This document shows, piece by piece, positions 1 through 6,586 of a stretch of DNA of 10,573 nucleotides. Each line of letters starts with the position of its first letter. Positions within the stretch are counted from its first letter, which is position 1. Origin of the DNA: Phytoactinopolyspora endophytica (GTDB lineage: Bacteria; Actinomycetota; Actinomycetes; Jiangellales; Jiangellaceae); contig NZ_ML142856.1 of the NCBI RefSeq assembly GCF_004138495.1, positions 11,068-21,640 of the forward strand, read 5' to 3'. Under the pieces are notes generated by a model that saw only the letters and a program-made list of their open reading frames with translations, was not told where the DNA came from and made no database searches. Made by a program: the position numbers and the translations under genes.

Positions 1-727
1 CCTCCGGGTCTTCAGGGTCCTCGGGATCCTCGGGATCCTCGGGGTCCTCCGGGTCTTCAGGGTCCTCGGGATCCTCCGGGTCTTCAGGATCCTCCGGGTC
101 TTCAGGGTCCTCGGGATCCTCCGGGTCTTCAGGATCCTCCGGGTCCTCCGGGTCCTCCGGGTCCTCCGGGTCCTCGGGATCTTCAGGATCCTCCGGGTCC
201 TCCGGCTCTTCCCCGCAGACGAACCAGTTGCTGATCTCCGGGAACTTCTCCTTGTCCTTGCCCCACGTCGTCGGCGCGAACTCGTCGGACGACTCACCGT
301 TCAGCGGCGGCGCAGTCATGTCCGGGACCGGTTCGCCGTAGTAGATGCGGTAGGCAGGGCCGCCCTTGACCATCGTGCCGGTGATCACCAGGTCGTCATC
401 GAGCTTTTCGATGTTGAGGTACTTGCCGTCCTCAGAGATAGTGCCCTTGATGACGCCCTCTTCCTCGGCGCCGTCACCGTTCTCGTCCTCGACCCTGATC
501 AGCAACTCGCCGTCGAGGTCAGCTTCCTCACAGGTCTTGGGGTGATTCTTTTCGTCGTAGTAGTCCTCGTAGCCGTCTTCGCCCTCTTTTTCGACGGTGG
601 TCACGGCCGTTGCGGGTGCAAACGCGCCAAACGCGAGCACCGTGCCTCCGGCTAGCAGGCCGGCAAACCCGGCCGAAATGATGGAACGCCCCTTCGCAGG
701 GCGCACTGATCTCACGGAACTAGGCAT
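1..727 (-). CDS. Secreted/surface protein with Pro-Glu-Asp repeat stalk (5' part; C-terminus beyond the window)
   Basis: The reading frame is open from an ATG at 725-727 to the window edge, giving 242 visible residues. Residues 1-41 form a Sec-type signal peptide: basic start ([14 protein letters not shown]), hydrophobic Gly/Ala/Leu core, and an APATA ending that suggests signal peptidase I cleavage near A41. Residues 45-174 form an acidic globular domain with one Cys near each end (C66, C171), possibly a disulfide. It contains [15 protein letters not shown] (about 119-133) and ends [10 protein letters not shown]. From memory, this pattern (VKGG..Y, then ISxxxxC) resembles a domain in actinobacterial surface proteins with LPXTG anchors; no search was possible. 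From about residue 175 it becomes a Pro-Glu-Asp triplet repeat, a typical extended wall-spanning linker, so an anchor or further domain probably follows off-window. No good Shine-Dalgarno precedes the ATG; GTG codons at residues 5 and 8 are alternatives. Export is well supported; the function is unknown. Confidence 0.75.
   Translation of the reverse strand, partial: MPSSVRSVRPAKGRSIISAGFAGLLAGGTVLAFGAFAPATAVTTVEKEGEDGYEDYYDEKNHPKTCEEADLDGELLIRVEDENGDGAEEEGVIKGTISEDGKYLNIEKLDDDLVITGTMVKGGPAYRIYYGEPVPDMTAPPLNGESSDEFAPTTWGKDKEKFPEISNWFVCGEEPEDPEDPEDPEDPEDPEDPEDPEDPEDPEDPEDPEDPEDPEDPEDPEDPEDPEDPEDPEDPEDPEDPE
2..199 (-). repeat. 22 tandem 9-bp units encoding the Pro-Glu-Asp repeat
   Basis: Twenty-two complete 9-bp units run without interruption and continue off the left edge. 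On the plus strand the units are variants of CTCCGGGTC, TTCAGGGTC, CTCGGGATC and TTCAGGATC. Each codes for one Asp-Pro-Glu triplet on the minus strand. The variants differ almost only at synonymous positions, and the frame is never broken, so the protein repeat is under selection while the unit number can change by slippage. The variant order is partly periodic, which suggests duplication of blocks larger than one unit. Confidence 0.95.
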
Positions 728-1065
728 GCGAACACAACCTGGCCTCTCATGTACTGCAGCGTCTCTACAGGCCCCCCGAAGGCCTGGGCCGCATGCGTCA
801 CGCGACCACGCGGAACAATACACAAGGCCGAACCGCCCGACTAGACCCGGCTCGTACCGATTTGCCGCGGTGGGCGGATTTCAGTGCGCAACCCCAGTTC
901 GCGTCGCCCCCGACCTCGGCTTGGTGTCGCCGAGGTGGGGAGGGAGAATTCTTCGACTGATCTTCGGCCGGCGGCGACTCACGCAACCAGCCCGCCTCAG
1001 CTGCCCGCCGGCCGCGTGAGAAAGAGAAGAACTTCTCCCTCTCCACGGCTACACCAGCCCAATCC
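728..1065. other. Intergenic region between surface-protein gene and prfB (338 bases, no gene seen)
   Basis: No reading frame here has protein-like composition. The region holds inverted repeats. A 6-bp stem (768-773 with 781-786) lies in the leader of the surface-protein gene. An 8-bp perfect stem (913-920 with 929-936) could be lengthened by a CCCC/GGGG pairing (907-910 with 937-940) across a 2-base bulge. A 10-bp perfect inverted repeat pairs 965-974 with 1005-1014, and a 7-bp one pairs 978-984 with 1014-1020. The prfB terminator candidate is at 1016-1046. On the minus strand a TATTGT hexamer lies roughly 90 bases upstream of the surface-protein start, but I found no matching -35, so no promoter is called. 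Confidence 0.6.
1016..1046 (-). terminator. prfB: Hairpin just after prfB, probable terminator
   Basis: On the minus-strand RNA, 1046-1033 and 1028-1016 pair in a stem of about 13 bp that includes G-U pairs and one bulged G, closed by a GUUC tetraloop (1029-1032). The 3' arm is pyrimidine rich. It begins about 20 bases after the prfB stop codon. There is no U tract behind it, which is common for actinobacterial terminators. The same bases (1016-1020) can also pair with 978-984, so the fold may compete with a longer-range one. Confidence 0.5.
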
Positions 1066-2205
1066 CTAGGCCGCAGCCGTCTGCTGCTGCTTCCTCCAGC
1101 GGATGCCGGCCTCGATGAAGCGGTCGATATCGCCGTCCAGCACAGCCTGCGGGTTGCCGACCTCTTCCTCGGTCCGCAGGTCCTTGACCATCTGGTACGG
1201 GTGCAGGACGTAAGAGCGCATCTGGTCGCCCCAGGATGCCTTGACATCGCCGGCCAGCTCCTTCTTATGCGCTTGCTCCTCTTCCCGCTGCAGGAGCAGC
1301 AGCCGGGACTGAAGGACACGCATCGCGGCGGCACGGTTCTGGATCTGCGACTTCTCGTTCTGCATCGACACCACGATCCCTGTGGGCAAGTGCGTGATGC
1401 GCACGGCGGAGTCGGTCGTGTTGACACTCTGTCCGCCTGGGCCGGACGAACGGAATACGTCCACCCGGATGTCATTCTCCGGCACATCGATGTGGTCGGT
1501 CTGCTCGATCAGCGGAACCACCTCGACGGCGGCGAAGGAGGTCTGACGGCGCCCCTGGTTGTCGAACGGCGAGATCCGCACCAGGCGGTGCGTGCCCGCC
1601 TCGACGGACAGCTTCCCGTACGCGAACGGCACCTTGACCTCGAAGGTGGCGGACTTCAGGCCGGCTTCTTCGGCGTACGAGGTGTCCAGCACCTCGGCCT
1701 TGTAGCCGTTCCGCTCGGCCCACCGCATATACATCCGCATCAGCATCTCGGCGAAGTCCGCCGCGTCCACCCCTCCGGCCCCGGAACGGATGGTGACGAC
1801 GGCCTCCCGCTCGTCGTACTCACCCGAGAGCAAGGTGCGGATCTCCAGATCCGAGATCAGTTCGTGGAGCGCGTGGATCTCGCGGTCCACCTCGGCCATC
1901 GCATCGGCATCGCTCTCATCGCGGCCGAGTTCCAGCATCACGGGCAGATCGTCGACGCGTCGGCGCAGCTCATCCACCTTGCGCAGCTCAGCCTGAGCGT
2001 AGGAGAGCCTACTGGTGACTTTCTGGGCGCGGTCCACGTCATCCCAAAGGTCCGGCGCGGAAGCCTGGTCTTCGAGCTCGGCAACCTGCTCCCGCAGCTT
2101 GTCCGGCTCGAGAACCTGCTCCACACCATCCAAGGTCTGGGAGAGTTCGGCGATCTCTGCTTCGATGTCACGTTCTGCCACGTCCACCAAGGGTACGCGC
2201 TCCAT
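1066..2205 (-). CDS. prfB: Peptide chain release factor 2 (RF2)
   Basis: RF2 recognises UGA and UAA stop codons in the ribosomal A site and triggers release of the finished protein. The identification is firm. The RF2 tripeptide SPF is at residues 212-214 ([15 protein letters not shown]), and the peptidyl-tRNA hydrolysis motif GGQ is at 257-259 ([18 protein letters not shown]). The N-terminal helical domain and C-terminal segment ([17 protein letters not shown]) are also typical. With the ATG at 2203-2205 the protein has 379 residues, slightly longer than the usual actinobacterial RF2 of about 370. The start is uncertain. GTG codons at residues 7 and 9 fit the family length better, and an upstream in-frame ATG at 2257-2259 sits right behind a promoter candidate and could act as a leaderless start. 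No Shine-Dalgarno decides between them. There is no internal UGA frameshift site. The usual actinobacterial neighbours ftsE and ftsX do not follow within the window. Confidence 0.97.
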   Translation of the reverse strand: MERVPLVDVAERDIEAEIAELSQTLDGVEQVLEPDKLREQVAELEDQASAPDLWDDVDRAQKVTSRLSYAQAELRKVDELRRRVDDLPVMLELGRDESDADAMAEVDREIHALHELISDLEIRTLLSGEYDEREAVVTIRSGAGGVDAADFAEMLMRMYMRWAERNGYKAEVLDTSYAEEAGLKSATFEVKVPFAYGKLSVEAGTHRLVRISPFDNQGRRQTSFAAVEVVPLIEQTDHIDVPENDIRVDVFRSSGPGGQSVNTTDSAVRITHLPTGIVVSMQNEKSQIQNRAAAMRVLQSRLLLLQREEEQAHKKELAGDVKASWGDQMRSYVLHPYQMVKDLRTEEEVGNPQAVLDGDIDRFIEAGIRWRKQQQTAAA

Positions 2206-2264
2206 GGCCGATGATGCCGTGTGCCGATGCGCCAAGAACTCAACACATCGAAACTGCATGTATG

Positions 2265-2292
2265 ACTTTATTTGTGACAAATTGCCTGTCGA
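2265..2292 (-). promoter_or_regulatory. Candidate prfB promoter with a palindrome in its spacer
   Basis: Read on the minus strand, TCGACA (2292-2287) and TAAAGT (2270-2265) are separated by 16 bases and match sigma-70-type -35 and -10 elements at 5/6 and 4/6. The spacer contains a perfect 13-bp palindrome, ATTTGTCACAAAT (2270-2282; 6-bp arms around one base), which also covers the first base of the -10. This is a classical place for an operator. Transcription would start near 2258-2259. The evidence is sequence match only. Confidence 0.45.
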
Positions 2293-2326
2293 GTGGTCTA
2301 GTCCTTCTTACCAGCAAAAATGGGGG

Positions 2327-2355
2327 TTGATCCCACGGCGATTTAACGGCATGAT
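2327..2355 (+). promoter_or_regulatory. Candidate promoter of the tad operon with overlapping dyad
   Basis: TTGATC (2327-2332) and CATGAT (2350-2355) are 17 bases apart and each match four of six consensus positions. Transcription would begin near 2362, leaving a leader of about 80 bases before cpaF. TTGATC also forms an inverted repeat with GATCAA at 2353-2358, so a dyad spans both promoter elements. Each element alone is weak in a GC-rich genome; correct spacing and position make it plausible. Confidence 0.35.
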
Positions 2356-2441
2356 CAACGCCCTGACGAGCGGCCGACGTGGGGGCGCCGGGCTGTCGCA
2401 GCCTGTCATTTGTTCGACACATGGTGTGGGTAGGGCCAGTC

Positions 2442-3677
2442 ATGGATGCTGTCGAAATCATCGTCGGCGACGTGCGCGACCTCGTGCGACGTGAGGGAAT
2501 CGACCCTGTCGCGGAACGCAAGGCGGTCCGCCGCATCGTCGACGACGTCGTCGTCGCGTATCAAGAGCGCAGCCTGTCCAGACCGCTGCCGCCCCTTGAT
2601 GACGTCGAGAAGGCGACGCGCGCCGTCGTCGACATCGTCGCAGGCTATGGGCCTCTGCAGGCCTACCTCGATGATCCGGAGGTCGAGGAGATCTGGGTGA
2701 ATGAGCCGGGGAGGGTCTTCGTCGCCCGCCGCGGGCGCAGCGAGCTCACCACAGTGATCCTCACGGCCGACGAGGTCCGGAGCATGGTCGAACGGATGCT
2801 CAAGAGCTCAGGCAGAAGGGTCGACTTCTCCAACCCGTTCGTCGACGCCATGCTCCCGGACGGAAGCCGGCTGCACGTGGTCATTCCGGAAGTCACCCGG
2901 CACTGGTGCGTGAACATCCGCAAACACGTGCTGCCTGCGAGCAGCCTCGACGACTTGGTGCGATTCGGGACGCTGACCAGCGGTGCCGCCCAGTTCCTCG
3001 ACGCATGCGTGGTGTCCGGGCTCAACGTCCTGGTCTCCGGCGGAACGCAAGCCGGAAAGACGACCGTCTTGAACTGCCTTCTGGCGGCGATACCGGCACG
3101 GGAACGGGTCATCACATGCGAGGAGGTGCTCGAGTTACGCGTGCCGCTGCCGGACGTCGTCAGCATGCAGACCCGGCAGGCGAGCCTGGAAGGCACCGGC
3201 GAGATCAGCCTTCGAAGGCTGGTCAAAGAAGCGCTGCGGATGCGACCGGACCGCCTCGTCGTCGGGGAGGTCCGGCAGGAGGAGTCGTTCGACCTGCTGA
3301 TGGCGCTCAATAGTGGAAAGCCCGGAGCCTGCACATTGCACGCCAACAGCGCCCGAGAGGCCGTCGTCAAGCTGTCACTGCTACCTCTGCTCGCCGGCAC
3401 CAACATCGGCAGCGAGTTCATCGTCCCGACCGTCGCCGGTTGCGTTGACCTCGTCGTCCACGTCGAGCTCGATCACGACGGGCAACGACGGGTCCGCGAG
3501 ATCGTCGCCGTGCCCGGAAGGGTTGAGGACGAGGTCATCGAGCTCGAGCCGATCTTTGTGCGACGGGGCGACCGGTTGGTTCGCGCCGACGGGCACCCAC
3601 CACACGCCGAGCGGTTCTCCCGGGCAGGTTTCGACGTCACGAAACTGCTGGACCGCCAGGCGGGGAAGGCGAACTGA
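2442..3677 (+). CDS. cpaF: CpaF/TadA-family pilus assembly ATPase
   Basis: This is the hexameric cytoplasmic secretion ATPase (GspE/PilB superfamily, CpaF/TadA branch) that powers assembly of Tad/Flp pili. Of its 411 residues, the N-terminal domain includes VVDIVAGYGPLQAYLDDPEVEEIWVNEPG. The Walker A loop is GGTQAGKTT (200-208, Lys206). Walker B is LVVGE (272-276), and the His-box is TLHANSAREAV with His300. GTQAGKTT instead of the usual GTGSGKTT is, from memory, common in actinobacterial CpaF. The start is set by AGGG (2432-2435) six bases before the ATG; longer in-frame starts (GTG at 2379, ATG at 2421) lack this support. It is the first gene of the operon, and its stop overlaps the next start as TGATG. 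A TTA leucine codon at 3135-3137 is rare in such genomes. No TadZ/CpaE gene precedes it, unlike many tad loci. Confidence 0.95.
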   Translation: MDAVEIIVGDVRDLVRREGIDPVAERKAVRRIVDDVVVAYQERSLSRPLPPLDDVEKATRAVVDIVAGYGPLQAYLDDPEVEEIWVNEPGRVFVARRGRSELTTVILTADEVRSMVERMLKSSGRRVDFSNPFVDAMLPDGSRLHVVIPEVTRHWCVNIRKHVLPASSLDDLVRFGTLTSGAAQFLDACVVSGLNVLVSGGTQAGKTTVLNCLLAAIPARERVITCEEVLELRVPLPDVVSMQTRQASLEGTGEISLRRLVKEALRMRPDRLVVGEVRQEESFDLLMALNSGKPGACTLHANSAREAVVKLSLLPLLAGTNIGSEFIVPTVAGCVDLVVHVELDHDGQRRVREIVAVPGRVEDEVIELEPIFVRRGDRLVRADGHPPHAERFSRAGFDVTKLLDRQAGKAN

Positions 3678-4540
3678 TGGGTGCGCTCCTCGGTCTCACC
3701 TTCGGCGTGGGCGTGGTGATGATCTGGCAAGGATGGAACGGCCCCGACCATGCGTCCACTCGTCAGTCGAAGCCGGGCGTGTTGTCCCGGCTCGACGAGC
3801 TGATCGCCGAGGCCGGGCTGGAGGCCGTGACCGCCAGGCAACTGCTCATGTCCTGCGCCGGGCTGGGCGCCGTCACCGGGCTGACGTTCCTCGCTGTCTC
3901 CCGGACGTTGCCCATCGCCATCGCGTTCGCCGTCTTCGGCGGATACACGCCGGTCGCACTCGTCAAGATGCGCGCACGCGCACGCCAGCGAGAGCTCCGT
4001 GACTTGTGGCCGGACGCGGTGGACAACCTCGCATCCGCGGTGCGGGCCGGTTTGTCCCTTCCGGAGGCGCTGACCCAGCTGAGCACCCGCGGCCCGGAAC
4101 CTCTGCGCCTGACCTTCAGGCGCTTCGGAGAGGACTACCGCGCCACGGGCCGGTTCGCTGAATGCCTCGACGCTCTGAAACGACGCCTTGCCGACCCGAC
4201 CGGGGACCGCATCGTCGAGTCGCTGCGGATCGCCCGCGACGTCGGCGGCTCGGACCTCGGCCGCCTACTGCGAACACTCTCCTCGTTCCTTCGCGAGGAC
4301 GCACGCACCCGGTCCGAGCTGGAGGCACGTCAATCCTGGGTGGTCAATGCCGCCCGGCTGGCGGTCGCGGCACCCTGGGTTCTTCTCGCACTCCTGTCGC
4401 TCCGTTCCGTTTCGGTGGAGGCGTTCAACGCCCCGTCCGGCTGGCTGGTGCTGGCCGGAGGTGCCGGGCTGTGCGGTGTCGCCTATCGGTTGATGATGCG
4501 GGTGGGCCGGCTACCGCGCGACGAGCGGGTTCTGCGATGA
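3677..4540 (+). CDS. tadB: TadB-like type II/IV secretion platform protein (T2SSF domain)
   Basis: This is a 287-residue inner-membrane platform protein that would couple the CpaF motor to pilin extrusion. An N-terminal membrane helix (about 3-19) is followed by a cytoplasmic stretch and two close helices (about 58-75 and 79-96). The T2SSF/GspF domain (about 110-237) contains WPDAVDNLASAVRAGLSLPEAL and later RIARDVGGSDLGRLLRTLSSFLREDARTR, split here for readability; both are typical of the family. Two further helices lie at about 225-243 and 255-273. It overlaps cpaF (TGATG) and the next gene (ATGA), so the three are probably translationally coupled. Assignment as TadB rather than TadC rests on gene order and length, since both belong to the same fold family. 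Confidence 0.88.
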   Translation: MGALLGLTFGVGVVMIWQGWNGPDHASTRQSKPGVLSRLDELIAEAGLEAVTARQLLMSCAGLGAVTGLTFLAVSRTLPIAIAFAVFGGYTPVALVKMRARARQRELRDLWPDAVDNLASAVRAGLSLPEALTQLSTRGPEPLRLTFRRFGEDYRATGRFAECLDALKRRLADPTGDRIVESLRIARDVGGSDLGRLLRTLSSFLREDARTRSELEARQSWVVNAARLAVAAPWVLLALLSLRSVSVEAFNAPSGWLVLAGGAGLCGVAYRLMMRVGRLPRDERVLR

Positions 4541-5484
4541 GCCCGAGCTGGACATCCGGTGCGCTCATCGGGGCTGCCGTCGGATGCGGACTGCTGATGG
4601 TGTGGTCGCGGCTGCCGTATCGGAATCGGCCGACGCTGGATGACAGGCTGGCGCCGTACGTCGGTGCGCCGTCGGACGAGCGGATCCAGCGGATCCTCGC
4701 TGAACAGGTCTTCACACCATTCCCGACGCTTGAACGAATCGCCCGCCCCTACCTGGTGCGCGGGGCCGAGTCCCTCGAACGCGTCCTCGGCGGTGGGGCA
4801 TCGATACGCAAGCGGCTGGACCAGGCCGGCCGGGGCCAGAGCCTGCACGAGTTCCGCATCCAGCAGCTGCTGTGGGGTGCCGCGGCCGGCGCGGCCGCCG
4901 TCGCCCTGAGCCTGCTGATGCTCACCCGTGGCTACACGGGATCGCCGGTGCTCCTGCTCATCTTCTGCGCTGCCGCGGCGGTCGGCGGCGTGGTGCTGTG
5001 TGACCACCGGCTGTCCGCTGCCGTCCGGGACCGGGAACGGAGGATGCTGGCCGAGTTTCCCACCATCGCCGACCTTCTCGCATTGTCGGTGGCGGCGGGC
5101 GAGGGACCGGTCGGTGCGTTGGAACGCGTGGCGCGATCCAGTCGCGGCGAGCTCACCCGGGAACTTCATCGTGCTCTGGCGGATGCCCGGATGGGCGTGA
5201 GCCTGGTGGACGCACTCGACCGCATCGCGGAACGCACCAGCCTGACGCCGCTGGCTCGGTTCGTCGATGGCATCGCAGTCGCCGTCGAGCGTGGAACTCC
5301 GCTGGCGGATGTCCTGCGCGCCCAGGCTTCCGACGTCCGGGAGCTCCGGAAGAGACAGCTCATGGAGATCGGGAGCCGGAAGGAGATCGTCATGCTCATG
5401 CCCATTGTCTTCCTCGTGTTGCCGGTCACGATCGCTTTCGCGCTTTTCCCGGGCCTCATCCAGATCGGGACGGTCGTGCCGTGA
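4537..5484 (+). CDS. tadC: TadC-like secretion platform protein (T2SSF domain)
   Basis: This is the second platform protein of the pilus machine, 315 residues. Membrane helices are predicted at about 7-23, 110-128, 137-155 and 284-304. The T2SSF domain (about 172-300) starts with EFPTIADLLALSVAAGEGP and includes the family-typical VDALDRIAERTSLTPLARFV. The conserved end is KEIVMLMPIVFLVLPVTIAF. The start ATG overlaps the tadB stop as ATGA. The frame stays open upstream to 4162, but that part only shadows tadB. TadB and TadC are thought to act together in the inner membrane beneath the growing pilus. The stop overlaps a GTG at 5481 that could in principle start the next frame. Confidence 0.88.
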   Translation: MSPSWTSGALIGAAVGCGLLMVWSRLPYRNRPTLDDRLAPYVGAPSDERIQRILAEQVFTPFPTLERIARPYLVRGAESLERVLGGGASIRKRLDQAGRGQSLHEFRIQQLLWGAAAGAAAVALSLLMLTRGYTGSPVLLLIFCAAAAVGGVVLCDHRLSAAVRDRERRMLAEFPTIADLLALSVAAGEGPVGALERVARSSRGELTRELHRALADARMGVSLVDALDRIAERTSLTPLARFVDGIAVAVERGTPLADVLRAQASDVRELRKRQLMEIGSRKEIVMLMPIVFLVLPVTIAFALFPGLIQIGTVVP

Positions 5485-5531
5485 CCGCGCTCCGACGACG
5501 TCCACACAGGTCCCCCACCGGAAAGGAACAC

Positions 5532-5729
5532 ATGTCCATGCCACCTCGATCTGCTATGCGGTCCCTATTCGCGCGCACACTCAGACTGATCCGTCAGGAA
5601 AGAGGTGACGTACCTGGATGGGTGCTCGTCACCATAATGTCAGCGGGGATCGTGGCGGTCCTCTGGCCCTTTGCCGAGAGCTATCTCCAGCAGATCCTTC
5701 AGGCCGCGCTTGACCTGGTCGCACCGTAA
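5532..5729 (+). CDS. Small Flp-like pilin candidate (65 residues)
   Basis: This is a short protein with a basic N-terminus (to R24) and a cleavage-like QERG|DVPGWVLV sequence at 22-33. One hydrophobic helix follows (about 30-47), then an amphipathic tail ending in LDLVAP. Size, architecture and position between tadC and tadE fit the major Flp pilin. I recall similar short RGDVPGWV proteins in actinobacterial tad clusters. However, cleavage after G25 would put Trp30, not Glu, at mature position +5, where canonical type IV and Flp pilins have Glu. The start ATG at 5532 is chosen because AAAGGA (5522-5527) lies four bases upstream. A GTG at 5481 overlapping the tadC stop would add 17 residues. 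The codons are unlike those of the neighbours: two AGA, one each of CTA, ATA, GTA and TCA, mostly in the first half. The role as pilin is inferred. Confidence 0.7.
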   Translation: MSMPPRSAMRSLFARTLRLIRQERGDVPGWVLVTIMSAGIVAVLWPFAESYLQQILQAALDLVAP

Positions 5730-5732
5730 ATC

Positions 5733-6134
5733 ATGGCGCCACGACCCGCACGGGATCGCCCCACCCGCGAGCGCGGAGCCGCCGTCGTGGAGTTCACACT
5801 GATCTCGGTCCTGCTGACCATCCTGTTCCTGGCCATTCTTCAGGTGGGATTCGTCATCCACGTCCGAAACACGCTCGTCGCCAGCGCGGCGGAAGGTGCC
5901 CGCTATGCCGCCAACGCGAACCGAGGCCTGGCCGACGGTGCCGCCAGGACCGAGGCGTTGATCGCCGAGTCGTTGTCGCCCAGCCTCGCGGGCGAGGTGA
6001 GCTCCCGCCTGGTCGACTTCGACGGCGCCGCGACCGTAGAGGTCAATGTCACGACGACGCTCCCGCTCGCCGGGTTGCTCGGTGTCGACCGCGGGCTGAG
6101 CGTCTCCGGTCACGCCGTCGCCGAGCCAGGGTGA
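5733..6134 (+). CDS. tadE: TadE-like pseudopilin
   Basis: This protein of 133 residues has a textbook TadE N-terminus: a basic stretch, then RERG|AAVVEF with cleavage predicted after G15 and Glu20 at mature position +5. A hydrophobic helix follows (about 18-42). The downstream HVRNTLVASAAEGARYAA (43-60) is the recognised TadE-like pattern. The rest is an extracytoplasmic beta-rich domain. TadE-type proteins are minor pilin-like subunits processed by the TadV/CpaA prepilin peptidase, which is not encoded here. It starts three bases after the stop of the small pilin gene with no clear Shine-Dalgarno, so it is probably coupled. Its stop overlaps the next start as GTGA. Confidence 0.88.
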   Translation: MAPRPARDRPTRERGAAVVEFTLISVLLTILFLAILQVGFVIHVRNTLVASAAEGARYAANANRGLADGAARTEALIAESLSPSLAGEVSSRLVDFDGAATVEVNVTTTLPLAGLLGVDRGLSVSGHAVAEPG

Positions 6135-6586
6135 GGCGCGTGTCCGGTCCACCGCGTCTCATCCGCCGGTTTCGCGACGAGCGCGGTGGAGCGATCGTCG
6201 AGTTCCATCTCCTCGGCCTCCTGTTGCTGGTGCCCGTGGTCTACGTGCTGCTGGCGACGCTTGAGGTACAGCGATCGTCGTACGGTGTCACGCAGGCGGT
6301 ACGCGAGGCGGGCCGGCTGTACGTGACGACGGGCGACGAGGCGGCAGCACGGACCGCGGCGTCGGTGGCGCTGCGCGACCAGGGTCTCGGGCTAGGTGAC
6401 GTCTCCCTCACGTTCTCGTGTACCGCGAACCCATGCTTCCAGCCGGGAGCCGAGATCACCGTGACTGCCAGCACCGACGTGGCGGTGCCGTTCGTGCCGG
6501 ACCTCCTGGCCGGCACAGTCAACGCGCACATCCCGGTCTCGGCCACCCACACCGCCGTCGTCGACCGTTACCGGGAGCTGCCATGA
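6131..6586 (+). CDS. Second TadE/TadF-like pseudopilin
   Basis: The 151 residues begin with basic residues and then DERG|GAIVEF. Cleavage after G19 would place Glu24 at mature position +5. The membrane helix is at about 25-45, followed by the TadE-like pattern VQRSSYGVTQAVREAGRLYV (46-65). The outer domain contains a close Cys pair (C97 and C102, in FSCTANPCF) that could form a small disulfide loop. Its position after tadE suggests the TadF role, but TadE and TadF cannot be separated safely by eye. The GTG at 6131 overlaps the tadE stop; an in-frame GTG at 6140 is an alternative. The 3' end overlaps the next gene as ATGA. Confidence 0.82.
   Translation: MRRVSGPPRLIRRFRDERGGAIVEFHLLGLLLLVPVVYVLLATLEVQRSSYGVTQAVREAGRLYVTTGDEAAARTAASVALRDQGLGLGDVSLTFSCTANPCFQPGAEITVTASTDVAVPFVPDLLAGTVNAHIPVSATHTAVVDRYRELP

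Noticed and set aside
1..199. CRISPR-like array
   Set aside because: Units are 9 bp with no spacers and code in frame for a Pro-Glu-Asp protein repeat.
798..1487. Minus-strand frame of 229 codons overlapping the prfB 3' end
   Set aside because: It is another frame of prfB with Arg/Ser/Cys-rich composition; no motif or ribosome site supports it.
2100..2205. Programmed UGA frameshift in prfB
   Set aside because: The frame is uninterrupted from upstream of every plausible start through the whole protein, so no frameshift is needed.
1201..2214. Long plus-strand frame (337 codons) opposite prfB
   Set aside because: It lies wholly antisense to a firmly identified gene, has His-, Gly- and Leu-rich composition without motifs, and is explained by third-position GC bias.
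2379..2441. 21-codon N-terminal extension of cpaF from GTG
   Set aside because: The internal ATG at 2442 has AGGG six bases upstream and begins where family homology would be expected; the extension has no ribosome site.
4162..4536. Upstream extension of the tadC frame
   Set aside because: It is an alternative frame of tadB; the ATGA overlap at 4537-4540 gives a natural start and the protein then has normal family length.
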